The notes beneath the pieces are model-generated. The model saw nothing but the letters and a program-made list of their open reading frames with translations. It did no database searches and was not told where the DNA came from. Positions 16,740-23,831 of a stretch of 23,831 nt of DNA are shown here, one piece after another. This stretch comes from Bacillota bacterium (GTDB lineage: Bacteria; Bacillota_E; JAJZYS01; JAJYTV01). The DNA lies in assembly GCA_021845645.1 (NCBI GenBank), contig JAJZVM010000056.1:1-23831 (forward strand), given 5' to 3'. Numbering within the stretch: the first letter of the stretch is position 1; every line of letters begins with the position of its first letter. The translations under genes and the position numbers were made by a program.

Positions 16740-17972
16740 ATGCCGAAGCTGGACGAGGTTGCACGGTATGCCGACATCATTGTGAAGGTGGGTGCCAACA
16801 TCCAGGCTGGCCAGCCCGTGACCATAACGGCTCAGACCGACACCGCACCGTTCGTGCGCGTCCTGGCGGAACGGTTCTACGCCGCCGGCGCGGGCATCGT
16901 GCGTGTGAACTGGCACGATCCCATCTGCCAGCGTCTGACCCTCGAGAGGGCCGCTGAAGCGAGGCTGGAGCACGTGCCCGCGTGGGAGCCGCAGCGGCGT
17001 CTCGAGGAGATCGGCGAGAACTCTGCCCTCGTCTACGTGGACGCGGAGGACCCGGATCTCCTGAACGGCGTCGACGAGAGCCGCGTGGCCTTGGCGCACA
17101 AAGCGAGGGGGACGGCATTCAAGGCGTCTGACGACCGCGTCATGGCGGACGAGGTGACCTGGAACGTCTGCGCCACCCCGTCGGCCGCATGGGCGCGCAA
17201 GATGTTCCCTGAGCTCAGCGACGACAGCCAGGCCGTGGAAGCCCTGTGGCAGACGCTCATGCGCGTCATGCGCGCGCATGCGGGCGATCCGGTCGGTGCG
17301 TGGCGGGAGCACTTCGACGACCTCGAACGCCGCGCCGGCTTCCTGAACACCCATCGCTTCCGCCGCCTGCACTATAGGGGGCCGGGTACGGATCTGCATC
17401 TCGAGCTGCCCCCAATGCACCTTTGGAGCGCCGCGCGCGCCACGAACGCGCAGGGCCAGACTTTCGCGGCCAATCTGCCGACGGAGGAGGTCTACACCCT
17501 GCCGGCGCGGGGTGGTGCGGAGGGGACGGTGCGGGCGACGCTGCCGCTCGTCTACCACGGCGTCGTGATCGAGAACATCGTGCTCAGGTTCCAGGCGGGA
17601 CGCGTCGTGGACTTCCGCTGCAGTACGGGCTACGAGACCCTCAGGCAGCTGATCGAGACGGACGACGGGTCGCACTACCTGGGCGAAGTGGCCCTCGTGC
17701 CCGTCACCTCGCCGATCGCGCAGGAGGGCCGGCTCTTCTACAACACGCTCTTCGACGAGAATGCGTCGTGCCACCTGGCGATCGGGCACGCCTATCCCAC
17801 GTGCCTCGAGGGCGGCCGCAACATGACGGAGCAGCAACTCGCCGCGGCAGGCCTCAACGACAGCATCACCCACGTCGACTTCATGGTCGGGTCAAAAGAG
17901 CTCGACATCGATGGAGAGACGTCATCCGGGGAAATGCTGCCCGTCATGCGGCAGGGCCTCTGGGCGTTCTGA
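16740..17972 (+). CDS. M29-family aminopeptidase (AmpS/PepS-like)
   Basis: This 410-residue metalloaminopeptidase of the thermophilic M29 family removes N-terminal amino acids from short peptides. Visible hallmarks are Glu249-Glu250 in NLPTEEVYTLP, His345 in CHLAIGHAYP with His350, and His378 and Asp380 in THVDFMVGS near the C-terminus. The N-terminal domain (about 1-110) carries the VGANIQAGQPVTITAQ segment usual for the family. ATG at 16740 follows AAGGAGG at 9 bases. It is monocistronic by position: a divergent gene lies upstream and two terminator-like hairpins lie downstream. It would complete cytoplasmic breakdown of imported peptides. Confidence 0.95.
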   Translation: MPKLDEVARYADIIVKVGANIQAGQPVTITAQTDTAPFVRVLAERFYAAGAGIVRVNWHDPICQRLTLERAAEARLEHVPAWEPQRRLEEIGENSALVYVDAEDPDLLNGVDESRVALAHKARGTAFKASDDRVMADEVTWNVCATPSAAWARKMFPELSDDSQAVEALWQTLMRVMRAHAGDPVGAWREHFDDLERRAGFLNTHRFRRLHYRGPGTDLHLELPPMHLWSAARATNAQGQTFAANLPTEEVYTLPARGGAEGTVRATLPLVYHGVVIENIVLRFQAGRVVDFRCSTGYETLRQLIETDDGSHYLGEVALVPVTSPIAQEGRLFYNTLFDENASCHLAIGHAYPTCLEGGRNMTEQQLAAAGLNDSITHVDFMVGSKELDIDGETSSGEMLPVMRQGLWAF

Positions 17973-17979
17973 CCGGGCC

Positions 17980-17996
17980 GGCGGGCGGTCCCCGCC
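17980..17996 (+). terminator. Small hairpin just after the aminopeptidase gene
   Basis: GGCGGG (17980-17985) pairs with CCCGCC (17991-17996) around a 5-base loop, 7 bases after the stop codon. It is followed by GTTGT rather than a clear T-run and precedes a much stronger hairpin. Confidence 0.4.
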
Positions 17997-18019
17997 GTTG
18001 TCAGGGCTGAGTGGATTGC

Positions 18020-18065
18020 AGCGCTGCCCGCTCCGACCTGCACCCAGGTGGGAGCGGGCAGCGCT
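18020..18065 (+). terminator. Strong terminator-like hairpin between the aminopeptidase gene and tctC
   Basis: Fifteen bases at 18020-18034 pair perfectly with 18051-18065. Inside, after a G/G mismatch, ACCTG pairs with CAGGT around a CACC loop. The downstream arm is followed by TTATG, only a weak T tract. It should separate the aminopeptidase transcript from the transporter module. Confidence 0.75.
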
Positions 18066-18150
18066 TTATGCCGCGCGGGTTCTGAAGGTCCAGACCCTTT
18101 ACCGACGAAATCAGGCAGTCAAGTTTAAATGACCACATTTGCGTAATCGC

Positions 18151-18181
18151 TTGACTTTCGTTTCTTGCATGCTGTATGCAA
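18151..18181 (+). promoter_or_regulatory. Candidate tctC promoter with overlapping palindrome
   Basis: TTGACT at 18151-18156 resembles a -35 element and TATGCA at 18175-18180 a -10, with 18 bases between. Overlapping the -10 is an inverted repeat TTGCAT-GCTGT-ATGCAA (18165-18181), suitably placed for repression by the nearby GntR/FCD regulator. A second small inverted repeat, AAATG-ACCA-CATTT, lies at 18127-18140. Confidence 0.5.
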
Positions 18182-18209
18182 TATTCAAAGAGAGGAGGGG
18201 GAACGCCCG

Positions 18210-18233
18210 CGTTGGTTGAACCGGGGACCAACG
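18210..18233 (+). promoter_or_regulatory. Inverted repeat in the tctC leader
   Basis: CGTTGGT (18210-18216) pairs with ACCAACG (18227-18233) across 10 bases, between the candidate promoter and the start codon. It may fold in the mRNA leader or be a protein site, since the half-site TTGGT/ACCAA equals that of the palindrome at 4573. Confidence 0.35.
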
Positions 18234-18283
18234 TCAGGTCCTCAAAGACGTCCAGTGAGACAAGCGAAGGAAGTGACCTTGTG

Positions 18284-19333
18284 ATGCGAAGTGGCCGTGC
18301 GCGCAGCTATTGGGCCATCGGGGCCCTACCGGCAATTACAGCAATCGTGATTGGTGCTTTCGGTGCGAGTGTCCCCGTTGCCTCCGCCGCCGCCAACCCA
18401 CTTAAGGGCAAGACGGTCAAGTTGATCATCCCCTTCAGCCCGGGTGGCGGCTTCGACATGACCGCCCGCCTGCTCGTTCCGTACCTCGAGCAGTACACGG
18501 GCGCGACGGTCGTTCCCGAGAACGTGACAGGCGGCGGCGGCATGGTCGGTGAGAACACCCTTTACGCCTCGGCGCCGAACGGTCTGACGATCGGCGAGGT
18601 CGGCCCGGACGCGGCCGTCATCAACTCCGTCACCAAGACTCCGGGAGTCACGTACCAGCCCCAGAAGTTCGTCTGGCTCGCTGGCGCGACGGCGTCCTCG
18701 ACTGTGCTGCTTGAGACCACCAAGGCCCCGTACACCTCGCTGAAGGCCCTTGAGAACGCGACCAACGGCATCACGGTGGGCGCCACCGGTGCCGGTGACA
18801 ACGACTTCTACGCCGGCGTCGTGATGTTCAAGGGCATCGGCATGGGTGTCCAGTGGGTCACAGGCTACTCCGGCAGCTCGCAGCTCGTGGACGGGCTCGC
18901 TTCGGGCAAGCCCGCGGCGATCCTCGTCGGCGGCGACACCGCCTACGAGGCGATCAAGAACGGGTTCGGCCGACCGCTCCTGCAGATCAACGTGAACCAC
19001 CACCCACAGCTGCTGCACATCCCGACGATCCTTCAGGTCGTGTCGAAGAAGTCTCCCGATTACAAGTACGCGAAGGCCATGTCCGACGTGGAGACCGCGG
19101 ACCGTGCGTTCGCCCTTCCGCCGGGAACGAACAAGGCCATGACCAACGCCTGGCGCGCCGCATTCGCCAAGACGTTCCAGAACAAGCAGTTCCTTGCCAA
19201 GATGGCCCAGGCCGGCCTGACAGCTGCCTTCCACTCCGGCGTCGTCATGCAGCAGCGCATCGGCGCGGCGATGAAGGAAGCCAAGGTCCTGGTGCCGCTG
19301 CTGCAGAAGGCCAACGCCTCGCTCGGTAGCTGA
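18284..19333 (+). CDS. tctC: TctC/Bug-family tripartite tricarboxylate transporter binding protein
   Basis: This 349-residue secreted binding protein belongs to the Bug/TctC family, which delivers carboxylates to TctA/TctB. A signal peptide (MRSGRARSYWAIG to ASVPVASA) precedes LKGKTVKLIIPFSPGGGFDM, the family's first strand and carboxylate-binding loop. PENVTGGGGMVGENTLYAS and the SQLVDGLASGKPAAIL region are also typical. ATG at 18284 is used; GTG at 18281 is as well placed after AAGGAAG. The frame is open to 18176, but that would put a polar extension before the signal peptide. TctA and TctB are encoded about 2.6 kb downstream, beyond a regulator and a PrpF-like gene. The ligand is probably a di- or tricarboxylate. 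Confidence 0.92.
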   Translation: MRSGRARSYWAIGALPAITAIVIGAFGASVPVASAAANPLKGKTVKLIIPFSPGGGFDMTARLLVPYLEQYTGATVVPENVTGGGGMVGENTLYASAPNGLTIGEVGPDAAVINSVTKTPGVTYQPQKFVWLAGATASSTVLLETTKAPYTSLKALENATNGITVGATGAGDNDFYAGVVMFKGIGMGVQWVTGYSGSSQLVDGLASGKPAAILVGGDTAYEAIKNGFGRPLLQINVNHHPQLLHIPTILQVVSKKSPDYKYAKAMSDVETADRAFALPPGTNKAMTNAWRAAFAKTFQNKQFLAKMAQAGLTAAFHSGVVMQQRIGAAMKEAKVLVPLLQKANASLGS

Positions 19334-19362
19334 TTGCAACCTGTGTCCGGATGTCCTAAAAT
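19334..19362 (+). promoter_or_regulatory. Candidate promoter for the second GntR gene
   Basis: TTGCAA (19334-19339) begins directly after the tctC stop codon and is followed at exactly 17 bases by TAAAAT (19357-19362), a good sigma-70-like pair. ATTGCA overlapping the -35 is also the core of the motif seen at the tctC and prpF upstream regions, which suggests autoregulation. Confidence 0.55.
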
Positions 19363-19391
19363 TGGATAACTGAGATCTGATCCATGTCCTG

Positions 19392-19444
19392 GGCTGAGGT
19401 TGGTGGCCATCGCCACCTGGTACACTGGGTCACCGACCTCAGCC
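19392..19444 (+). promoter_or_regulatory. Long stem-loop in the leader between tctC and the second GntR gene
   Basis: Bases 19392-19408 pair with 19428-19444, 17 pairs including two G-T pairs (GGCTGAGGT against ACCTCAGCC at the base). The 19-base loop may fold further. No T-run follows. It lies after the candidate promoter and 72 bases before the start codon. It could be a tctC terminator or a leader RNA structure of the regulator gene. Confidence 0.55.
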
Positions 19445-19516
19445 ACCCCGAGACCACCCCACGCTCAACACTGGCTGGCGGACGTAGGCCGGTCATGTCA
19501 GCCACGGAGGATATGC

Positions 19517-20233
19517 ATGGACGAGAACAGCGGAGTGCAGCCTTCTGCGATCGGCGGATTCCGCTCGATTCGCCAGATTGTCTGCCAGCACATCCGGGAG
19601 CAGATCCTGCGCGGCGAGCTGCCGCCGGGAGCGCGGCTCGTCGAGACCGAGATCGCGGCGGAGCTAGGCGTCAGCCGTACTCCGTTGCGGGAGGCCTTCC
19701 GGGAGCTAGAGTCCGAAGGCCTGATCGTCTATACCCGGCACCAAGGGGTACAGGTCGCGGGACTCAACCGCAAGGACATGGAGGACATCTACGAGATCCG
19801 TCGCGCGCTGGAAGGCCTGGCGGCACACCTTGCGGCCATCCACCGCACCGACGAGGAGATCGGGATGATCCTGAACGGCCCCGTCAAGGAGATGGAACAG
19901 GCCTACCTGCACGGCCGGCCGAGGGACATTCCGCGGAGCCACACCGAATACAACGAGATGCTCTACCGCATGGCCGGTAACCCGCGTCTCAACGATATCC
20001 TGCACAACTACCACGAGTACACCGAACGTTCGCAGTTGGCGTCCATGACACAGCCCGGCAGGGCCAAGTCCATCCTCGAAGAGCACCGCGAGATCGCCGC
20101 GGCCATTCTCGCAAAGGATCCCGCACGCGCGCAGGCCGCCGCCGAGGCGCACGTGGAGCGTGCGAAGGCGGCCTTTCTGGCCTACAGCGCGAAGCAGGTC
20201 GACGAGTCGACCGAAGCGGTGCCCGCAGAATAA
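19517..20233 (+). CDS. GntR-family transcriptional regulator with FCD domain (second of two)
   Basis: This 238-residue regulator has a winged helix (about 20-85; core VETEIAAELGVSRTPLREAFR) followed by an FCD domain. In the first FCD metal motif the usual Asp-x-x-Phe-His reads HTEYN, so the Asp and the His ligand are both changed; the later His residues in EEHREIA and EAHVERA remain. Ligand sensing may therefore be metal-free or altered. ATG at 19517 follows GGAGG at 6 bases; the longer frame to 19400 crosses the leader hairpin and is unlikely. Lying between tctC and prpF-tctA-tctB, it is the natural candidate to control the transporter module and itself. Confidence 0.92.
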   Translation: MDENSGVQPSAIGGFRSIRQIVCQHIREQILRGELPPGARLVETEIAAELGVSRTPLREAFRELESEGLIVYTRHQGVQVAGLNRKDMEDIYEIRRALEGLAAHLAAIHRTDEEIGMILNGPVKEMEQAYLHGRPRDIPRSHTEYNEMLYRMAGNPRLNDILHNYHEYTERSQLASMTQPGRAKSILEEHREIAAAILAKDPARAQAAAEAHVERAKAAFLAYSAKQVDESTEAVPAE

Positions 20234-20250
20234 ACAGTCTCTAGTAGCCT

Positions 20251-20269
20251 GGGCGAGCGTGGTTCGCCC
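20251..20269 (+). terminator. Weak hairpin after the second GntR gene
   Basis: GGGCGA (20251-20256) pairs with TCGCCC (20264-20269) around a 7-base loop, 18 bases after the stop codon. No T-run follows, so it is only a possible terminator. Confidence 0.35.
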
Positions 20270-20607
20270 CGAAATTGTGGCGGGGCCAGGGCAAGGCTCC
20301 AGGAAGGTTCCGTTGCGAAAACAGTGATCGCGGGCCGGGGCGGCAGTTGGCGACTCCTGTGCGGGAGTGCCCATGGTCAGCGCTCTGGATGACCACTGGG
20401 ATGACGGCTGCGAGCAACTTGCGGCGTGCTGGTCGGAGCCAGATGGCGATCGGGCTGTCCCGCGTTTGCGTCGCATCTGGGCTGCGCAACCCGCGCGGCG
20501 GTGAAATGCGCTGATCTTGCCTTGCTGCAGGCCCAGGACCCTTGGATATCCGAGAATCCCGGCGGCGAACCGACGCATGTCCGCTCGGCGGGTCCGAAGC
20601 GCTCGTT

Positions 20608-20618
20608 TGTGTGCAATA
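20608..20618 (+). promoter_or_regulatory. Candidate regulator motif upstream of the PrpF-family gene
   Basis: TGTGTGCAATA matches TGTATGCAATA at 18173-18183 (tctC promoter) in 10 of 11 positions. It lies 43 bases upstream of the PrpF start codon and next to a possible -10, so it may be a shared operator. Confidence 0.4.
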
Positions 20619-20660
20619 GACTGAATGCCGCGTGGAACCTATCCGGAAGGGGTCCCGCAC

Positions 20661-21827
20661 ATGCCTCGTGTTCCTGCCGTACTTATGCGTGGCGGTACAT
20701 CGAAGTGCCTGTTCTTTCATGAGAAGGATCTCCCTGTGGACCGGGCAGAGCGCGATCGCCTGCTCCTGGCGATCATGGGCAGTCCGGATCCGAGGCAGAT
20801 CGATGGCCTTGGCGGCTCGTATTCGACAACCAGCAAGGTTTGTATCATCGGGCGCCCGCCCGAGGGCATGGACGCCGACGTCACCTACACGTTCGCGCAG
20901 GTGTCCGTCACGGCGCCGACCGTGGACTATGGCGGGAACTGCGGCAACTGCTCCAGCGCCGTCGGCCCTTTCGCCGTCGAAGAGGGACTCGTGGAGGCGA
21001 AGGAGCCCAGCACGACGGTAAGGGTGTACAACACCAACACGGACAAAATCCTGCGCCTGGACGTGGCCGTCAAGGATGGCCGCTACGATCCCGAAGGCAG
21101 CGTGCGCATCAGCGGCGTGCCGAATCCCGCGTCGCGCATCGTCGTCTGGTTCGACGACCCCGCGGGCGCCGTCACCGGCACTCTGCTGCCGACTGGGCAC
21201 GCGCGGGACGTGATCGACGTGCCGGAGCTGGGCCGGGTCGAGATCTCCATCGTGGACGCGGCCAACCCCGTCGCCTTCGTGCGGGGCGAGGCGCTTGGCG
21301 TCACAGGCCGGGAGTCGCCCGCGGAACTTGACGCGTCCGCGGACTTTTCGCGCCGCATCGAGGCGATCCGCTCGATCGCCGCCGAGATGTGCCACATCGT
21401 GGACGACCGGCGGGATGCGACGCGCAAGAGCCCAGGCATACCCAAGGTGGCTTTCGTCATGCCCCCGGGGGACTACCAGGACCTGTCGGGTCGAACGATC
21501 CCGGCAGCCGACATGGATCTCCTCGGGCGGATCATGTCGATGCAGACCTGCAACCGGGCCTATGCCCTTACGGGTGCGGTCGCCACCTGCGCCGCGGCCT
21601 TCATTCCCGGCACGGTGGTCAGCGACATCGTGACCGACGAGGCCCGCAAGGCTCGGCGCATCCGCATCGGGCACCCGTCCGGCGCCCTCGAGATGTCGGC
21701 CGACGTCGAGATGCTTGAGGGATCGGTGGCGGTGCGCTCGATCGGCAGCGTCCGGACGGCGCGGCGGCTGATGGACGGCTATGTCCACGTCACCGAGTCT
21801 GTGCTTGCCCAACTGGCGCCCCCTTGA
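20661..21827 (+). CDS. PrpF-family isomerase/tautomerase
   Basis: This 388-residue protein of the PrpF family has the diaminopimelate epimerase-like fold. Members isomerise double bonds in tricarboxylates, for example 2-methylaconitate (PrpF) or 4-oxalomesaconate (GalD). RGGTSKCLFF opens the protein. Lys59 in STTSKV and Cys94 in GGNCGNCSSAVGPFA fit the catalytic residues; an extra Cys97 follows. The second half repeats the fold (QTCNRAYALTGAVATCAAAF). ATG at 20661 is preceded by GGAAGGGG; an upstream ATG at 20625 lacks a ribosome site. It lies 110 bases before tctA, so it probably acts on what the tricarboxylate transporter imports. Confidence 0.92.
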   Translation: MPRVPAVLMRGGTSKCLFFHEKDLPVDRAERDRLLLAIMGSPDPRQIDGLGGSYSTTSKVCIIGRPPEGMDADVTYTFAQVSVTAPTVDYGGNCGNCSSAVGPFAVEEGLVEAKEPSTTVRVYNTNTDKILRLDVAVKDGRYDPEGSVRISGVPNPASRIVVWFDDPAGAVTGTLLPTGHARDVIDVPELGRVEISIVDAANPVAFVRGEALGVTGRESPAELDASADFSRRIEAIRSIAAEMCHIVDDRRDATRKSPGIPKVAFVMPPGDYQDLSGRTIPAADMDLLGRIMSMQTCNRAYALTGAVATCAAAFIPGTVVSDIVTDEARKARRIRIGHPSGALEMSADVEMLEGSVAVRSIGSVRTARRLMDGYVHVTESVLAQLAPP

Positions 21828-21937
21828 TGCGCCCGGCTCCGTGACGGTTGACGGAACGCGTTGATGGGAGGGACCCAGCAAGACCATGGAAATCGAAACC
21901 AAGGTGCGTCAGGCGGGCTGCGGTCGGAGGTGGCGTC

Positions 21938-23446
21938 GTGCTTAGCACACTGGGGCAGGGCCTGGCCCTCGCGCTGCAGTTCCGCGCGCTGCTCTACCAG
22001 GTGGCCGGTGTCATCCTCGGCATCATCATCGGAGTCATTCCGGGCCTCGGCGGCGTCCAGGCCATGGCGATCCTGATCCCGTTCATCTACAGCATGTCGC
22101 CGGCAGTGGCCTTCTCGTTCCTGCTGGGGGCGCACGTCGCGACGCAGTACGCCGGATCGATCACCTCGATGCTGATGAATGTGCCCGCTTCCGGCACCAA
22201 CATCGCCACCTGCTGGGACGGCTACCCCCTCGCCCGCCAGGGCAGGGCCGCGGAGGCCCTGGGCATCGGCGCCATGTCGAACGTGCTCGGCGCCTGGATC
22301 GGCGCCATCGTGCTCTCGATCTCGGTGCCTGTGATGCAGTCGCTTGCGACGGCGATCCAGCCGCCGGAGCTGTTCATGGTGACGATGCTCGGTCTGACGC
22401 TCGTCGCGAGCCTCAGCGGCAAGTCGCTTGTCAAGGGAATCATCTCCGGCCTGCTGGGTCTCGCCATTGCTTCGGTGGGGCAGGATCCCGTCACAGGTAT
22501 CCTGCGCTACACCTTTGGCATCCCGTACCTGATGGACGGCGTCAACCTGGTCACCGTGGTGGTCGGCATGTACGCGGTGGGCGAGATGATCCGGCTGTTC
22601 ACGGCCGGTGAGCGCTCGATCGCCCAGGCCGTGACCGTCTCGGATTTCAGCGGCGTCTGGAAGGGCATGCTGCAGCCCTTTAAGTATTGGTGGGCGCTCG
22701 TCTACGCAAGCCTGATCGGCACGCTGATGGGCGTCGTGCCAGGCGTCGGCGGCACGGTGTCCAACATCGTCGCCTACGGCCAGGTGCGCCAGGCCTCGAA
22801 GAACCCAGAGACCTTCGGCACCGGGCGCGTCGAGGGGCTGATCGCCCCAGAGGCCTCGCACATCGCGAAGGAAGGCGGCCAGATGATCCCGACGCTCGCC
22901 CTCGGCGTTCCCGGCGGCGAGGCCACGGCCATCCTCCTGAGCGCCTTCCTGATCGTCGGCCTGCAGCCGGGACCGACAATGGTCTCGCAACACGCCGACC
23001 TGATCTACGCCATCGTGTTCATCATCGCGCTTTCCAGCGTCTTCACGAGCATCATCGGTCTCTCGACCGCCCGCTACCTTTCCCGGATCACGACGGTGCC
23101 GGTGCCGCTGCTAGCGCCGATCATCATCATGTTCGCCGTCGTCGGCGCCTACGCGGCCACGACAAGCGCGCTGTCCGTGGTGCTGGCGCTCATCTTCGGC
23201 GTGCTGGGCTACTTCATGCGCAGGTTCGACTACTCGGAGCCGTCCCTGATCGTGGGCCTCGTGCTGGGCACCATCGCGCAGCCCAACCTCCACATCGCCT
23301 TGATGCTCTACGGTCCGCGGTTCATCTGGGAGCGGCCGATCACGCTGGTTCTCTCCATCGCCACAGTGCTGGTACTGTTCCTGCCCTACCTGCTCAAGCG
23401 TCTGAGGCCGCGCCCGGGCGCAGCGGATGCGAGTCCCGGCGCGTGA
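21938..23446 (+). CDS. tctA: TctA-family tripartite tricarboxylate transporter large permease
   Basis: The large inner-membrane subunit, about 502 residues with roughly a dozen hydrophobic segments. It carries both TctA signatures: GVIPGLGGVQAMAILIPF near the N-terminus and GVVPGVGGTVSNIVAYGQ midway, with NVPASGTNIATCWDGYP between. The transporter is driven by an ion gradient rather than ATP and works with TctB and TctC. I chose GTG at 21938, 7 bases after GGAGGT; this gives the usual length of about 500. The frame open from 21848 adds a charged segment without family likeness. TctB follows 52 bases downstream. Confidence 0.94.
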   Translation: MLSTLGQGLALALQFRALLYQVAGVILGIIIGVIPGLGGVQAMAILIPFIYSMSPAVAFSFLLGAHVATQYAGSITSMLMNVPASGTNIATCWDGYPLARQGRAAEALGIGAMSNVLGAWIGAIVLSISVPVMQSLATAIQPPELFMVTMLGLTLVASLSGKSLVKGIISGLLGLAIASVGQDPVTGILRYTFGIPYLMDGVNLVTVVVGMYAVGEMIRLFTAGERSIAQAVTVSDFSGVWKGMLQPFKYWWALVYASLIGTLMGVVPGVGGTVSNIVAYGQVRQASKNPETFGTGRVEGLIAPEASHIAKEGGQMIPTLALGVPGGEATAILLSAFLIVGLQPGPTMVSQHADLIYAIVFIIALSSVFTSIIGLSTARYLSRITTVPVPLLAPIIIMFAVVGAYAATTSALSVVLALIFGVLGYFMRRFDYSEPSLIVGLVLGTIAQPNLHIALMLYGPRFIWERPITLVLSIATVLVLFLPYLLKRLRPRPGAADASPGA

Positions 23447-23498
23447 CCGACCCAAGCGCGATGACCCGACTGGGCTCTTGAGGGAGGCAGAGGGAGCA

Positions 23499-23831
23499 GT
23501 GAAAGTCCGAAGCGAGAGCGTTTTCAACTTCGTCATACTGGTCGTGCTGGTCTGGTTCCTCTACGGGGCCGTCGGTTTTCCCTCGGCGGCACGTACGTTC
23601 CCGCTCATCGTCACCGTCCCTGCGGTGGCGCTCGCCGTCTGGGTGTTCGTGCAGAGCCTCATGCGCAAGCCGAACGACAAGGATGTCATGCCGGTCGAGC
23701 AGCGCCGCAGGCTGCTGCAGGTCCTTGTATCGCTCATCGGCATGGTGGTGGCCGTCTGGATCGTCGGGCTCGTCGTGGGCATTGCACTCTACGGTCTGCT
23801 ATTCACACTGCTGATCGCGCGCCGGGGGTGG
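23499..23831 (+). CDS. tctB: TctB-family small permease (3' end cut by window)
   Basis: The small membrane subunit of the tripartite tricarboxylate transporter. From GTG at 23499 there are 111 open codons to the window edge, compared with about 150 for the family. A first hydrophobic helix (VFNFVILVVLVWFLYGAVGF) is followed by the characteristic FPLIVTVPAVALAVWVFVQS second segment, a charged cytoplasmic loop (MRKPNDKDVMPVEQRRR) and two more helices. GGGAGG lies 11 bases upstream of the start. Position directly after tctA supports the call despite the low sequence conservation of TctB proteins. Confidence 0.85.
   Translation, partial: MKVRSESVFNFVILVVLVWFLYGAVGFPSAARTFPLIVTVPAVALAVWVFVQSLMRKPNDKDVMPVEQRRRLLQVLVSLIGMVVAVWIVGLVVGIALYGLLFTLLIARRGW

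Larger units (their letters stand above)
20234..20660 (+). other. 427-base intergenic region without a convincing gene
   Basis: This is the longest plus-strand gap in the transporter module. It begins with a weak hairpin (20251-20269) and near its end has the motif TGTGTGCAATA (20608-20618) and a possible -10 TAGACT (20617-20622). A 79-codon frame (20275-20514) is open but has no Shine-Dalgarno and no family I recognise. The region may be a long prpF leader or a decayed insertion. Confidence 0.5.

Noticed and set aside
20275..20514. 79-codon plus-strand frame in the gap after the second GntR gene
   Set aside because: No Shine-Dalgarno, no recognisable family and composition like shadow frames; kept only as a note on the gap.
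20241..21902. 553-codon minus-strand frame opposite the PrpF-family gene
   Set aside because: The plus-strand PrpF protein explains the same bases with catalytic motifs; the antisense frame has none.

Overview
The window is GC-rich bacterial DNA (about two thirds G+C by eye). Genes are tightly packed, Shine-Dalgarno sequences are strong (AAGGAGG/GGAGG type), and GTG or TTG start codons are unusually common. All three solute-binding proteins carry ordinary signal peptides ending in an A-x-A-like site, with no lipobox cysteine. This fits free periplasmic proteins of a diderm better than lipoproteins of a typical Gram-positive, but I cannot assign a phylum. I see no rRNA, tRNA, CRISPR array or transposase gene.

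Region 1 (1-4516, minus strand) is a complete-looking branched-chain amino acid/amide ABC importer: binding protein, LivH, LivM, LivG, and LivF cut by the window edge. A perfect hairpin lies between the binding-protein gene and livH. Region 2 (4517-4991) is a divergent control region with a GntR-type palindrome in front of the liv binding-protein gene.

Region 3 (4992-15204, plus strand) looks like one operon of about 10 kb: an oligopeptide-type (SBP_bac_5) binding protein, two Dpp-type permeases, an SDR dehydrogenase, an M28-like peptidase with an altered active site, a ketopantoate-reductase-like enzyme, an M20 dipeptidase, a succinylglutamate desuccinylase/aspartoacylase-like hydrolase, and a GntR/FCD regulator. 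No ATPase for the peptide importer is present. The operon ends in a very long hairpin, which also serves the convergent creatininase-like and RraA-like genes (15238-16601, minus).

Region 4 (16740-23831, plus strand) holds an M29 aminopeptidase with strong terminator-like hairpins behind it. A tripartite tricarboxylate transporter module follows: TctC, a second GntR/FCD regulator, a PrpF-family isomerase, TctA, and TctB cut by the window edge. A short motif is shared by the tctC and prpF upstream regions.

Inference: the locus is a scavenging island for peptide- or amide-like compounds. There are three import routes, five amide/peptide hydrolase families (M28, M20, AstE/ASPA, creatininase, M29), two dehydrogenases, and a small-acid branch (RraA-like plus PrpF-like plus TTT). 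The individual families are known. The combination and the substrate are the open question.
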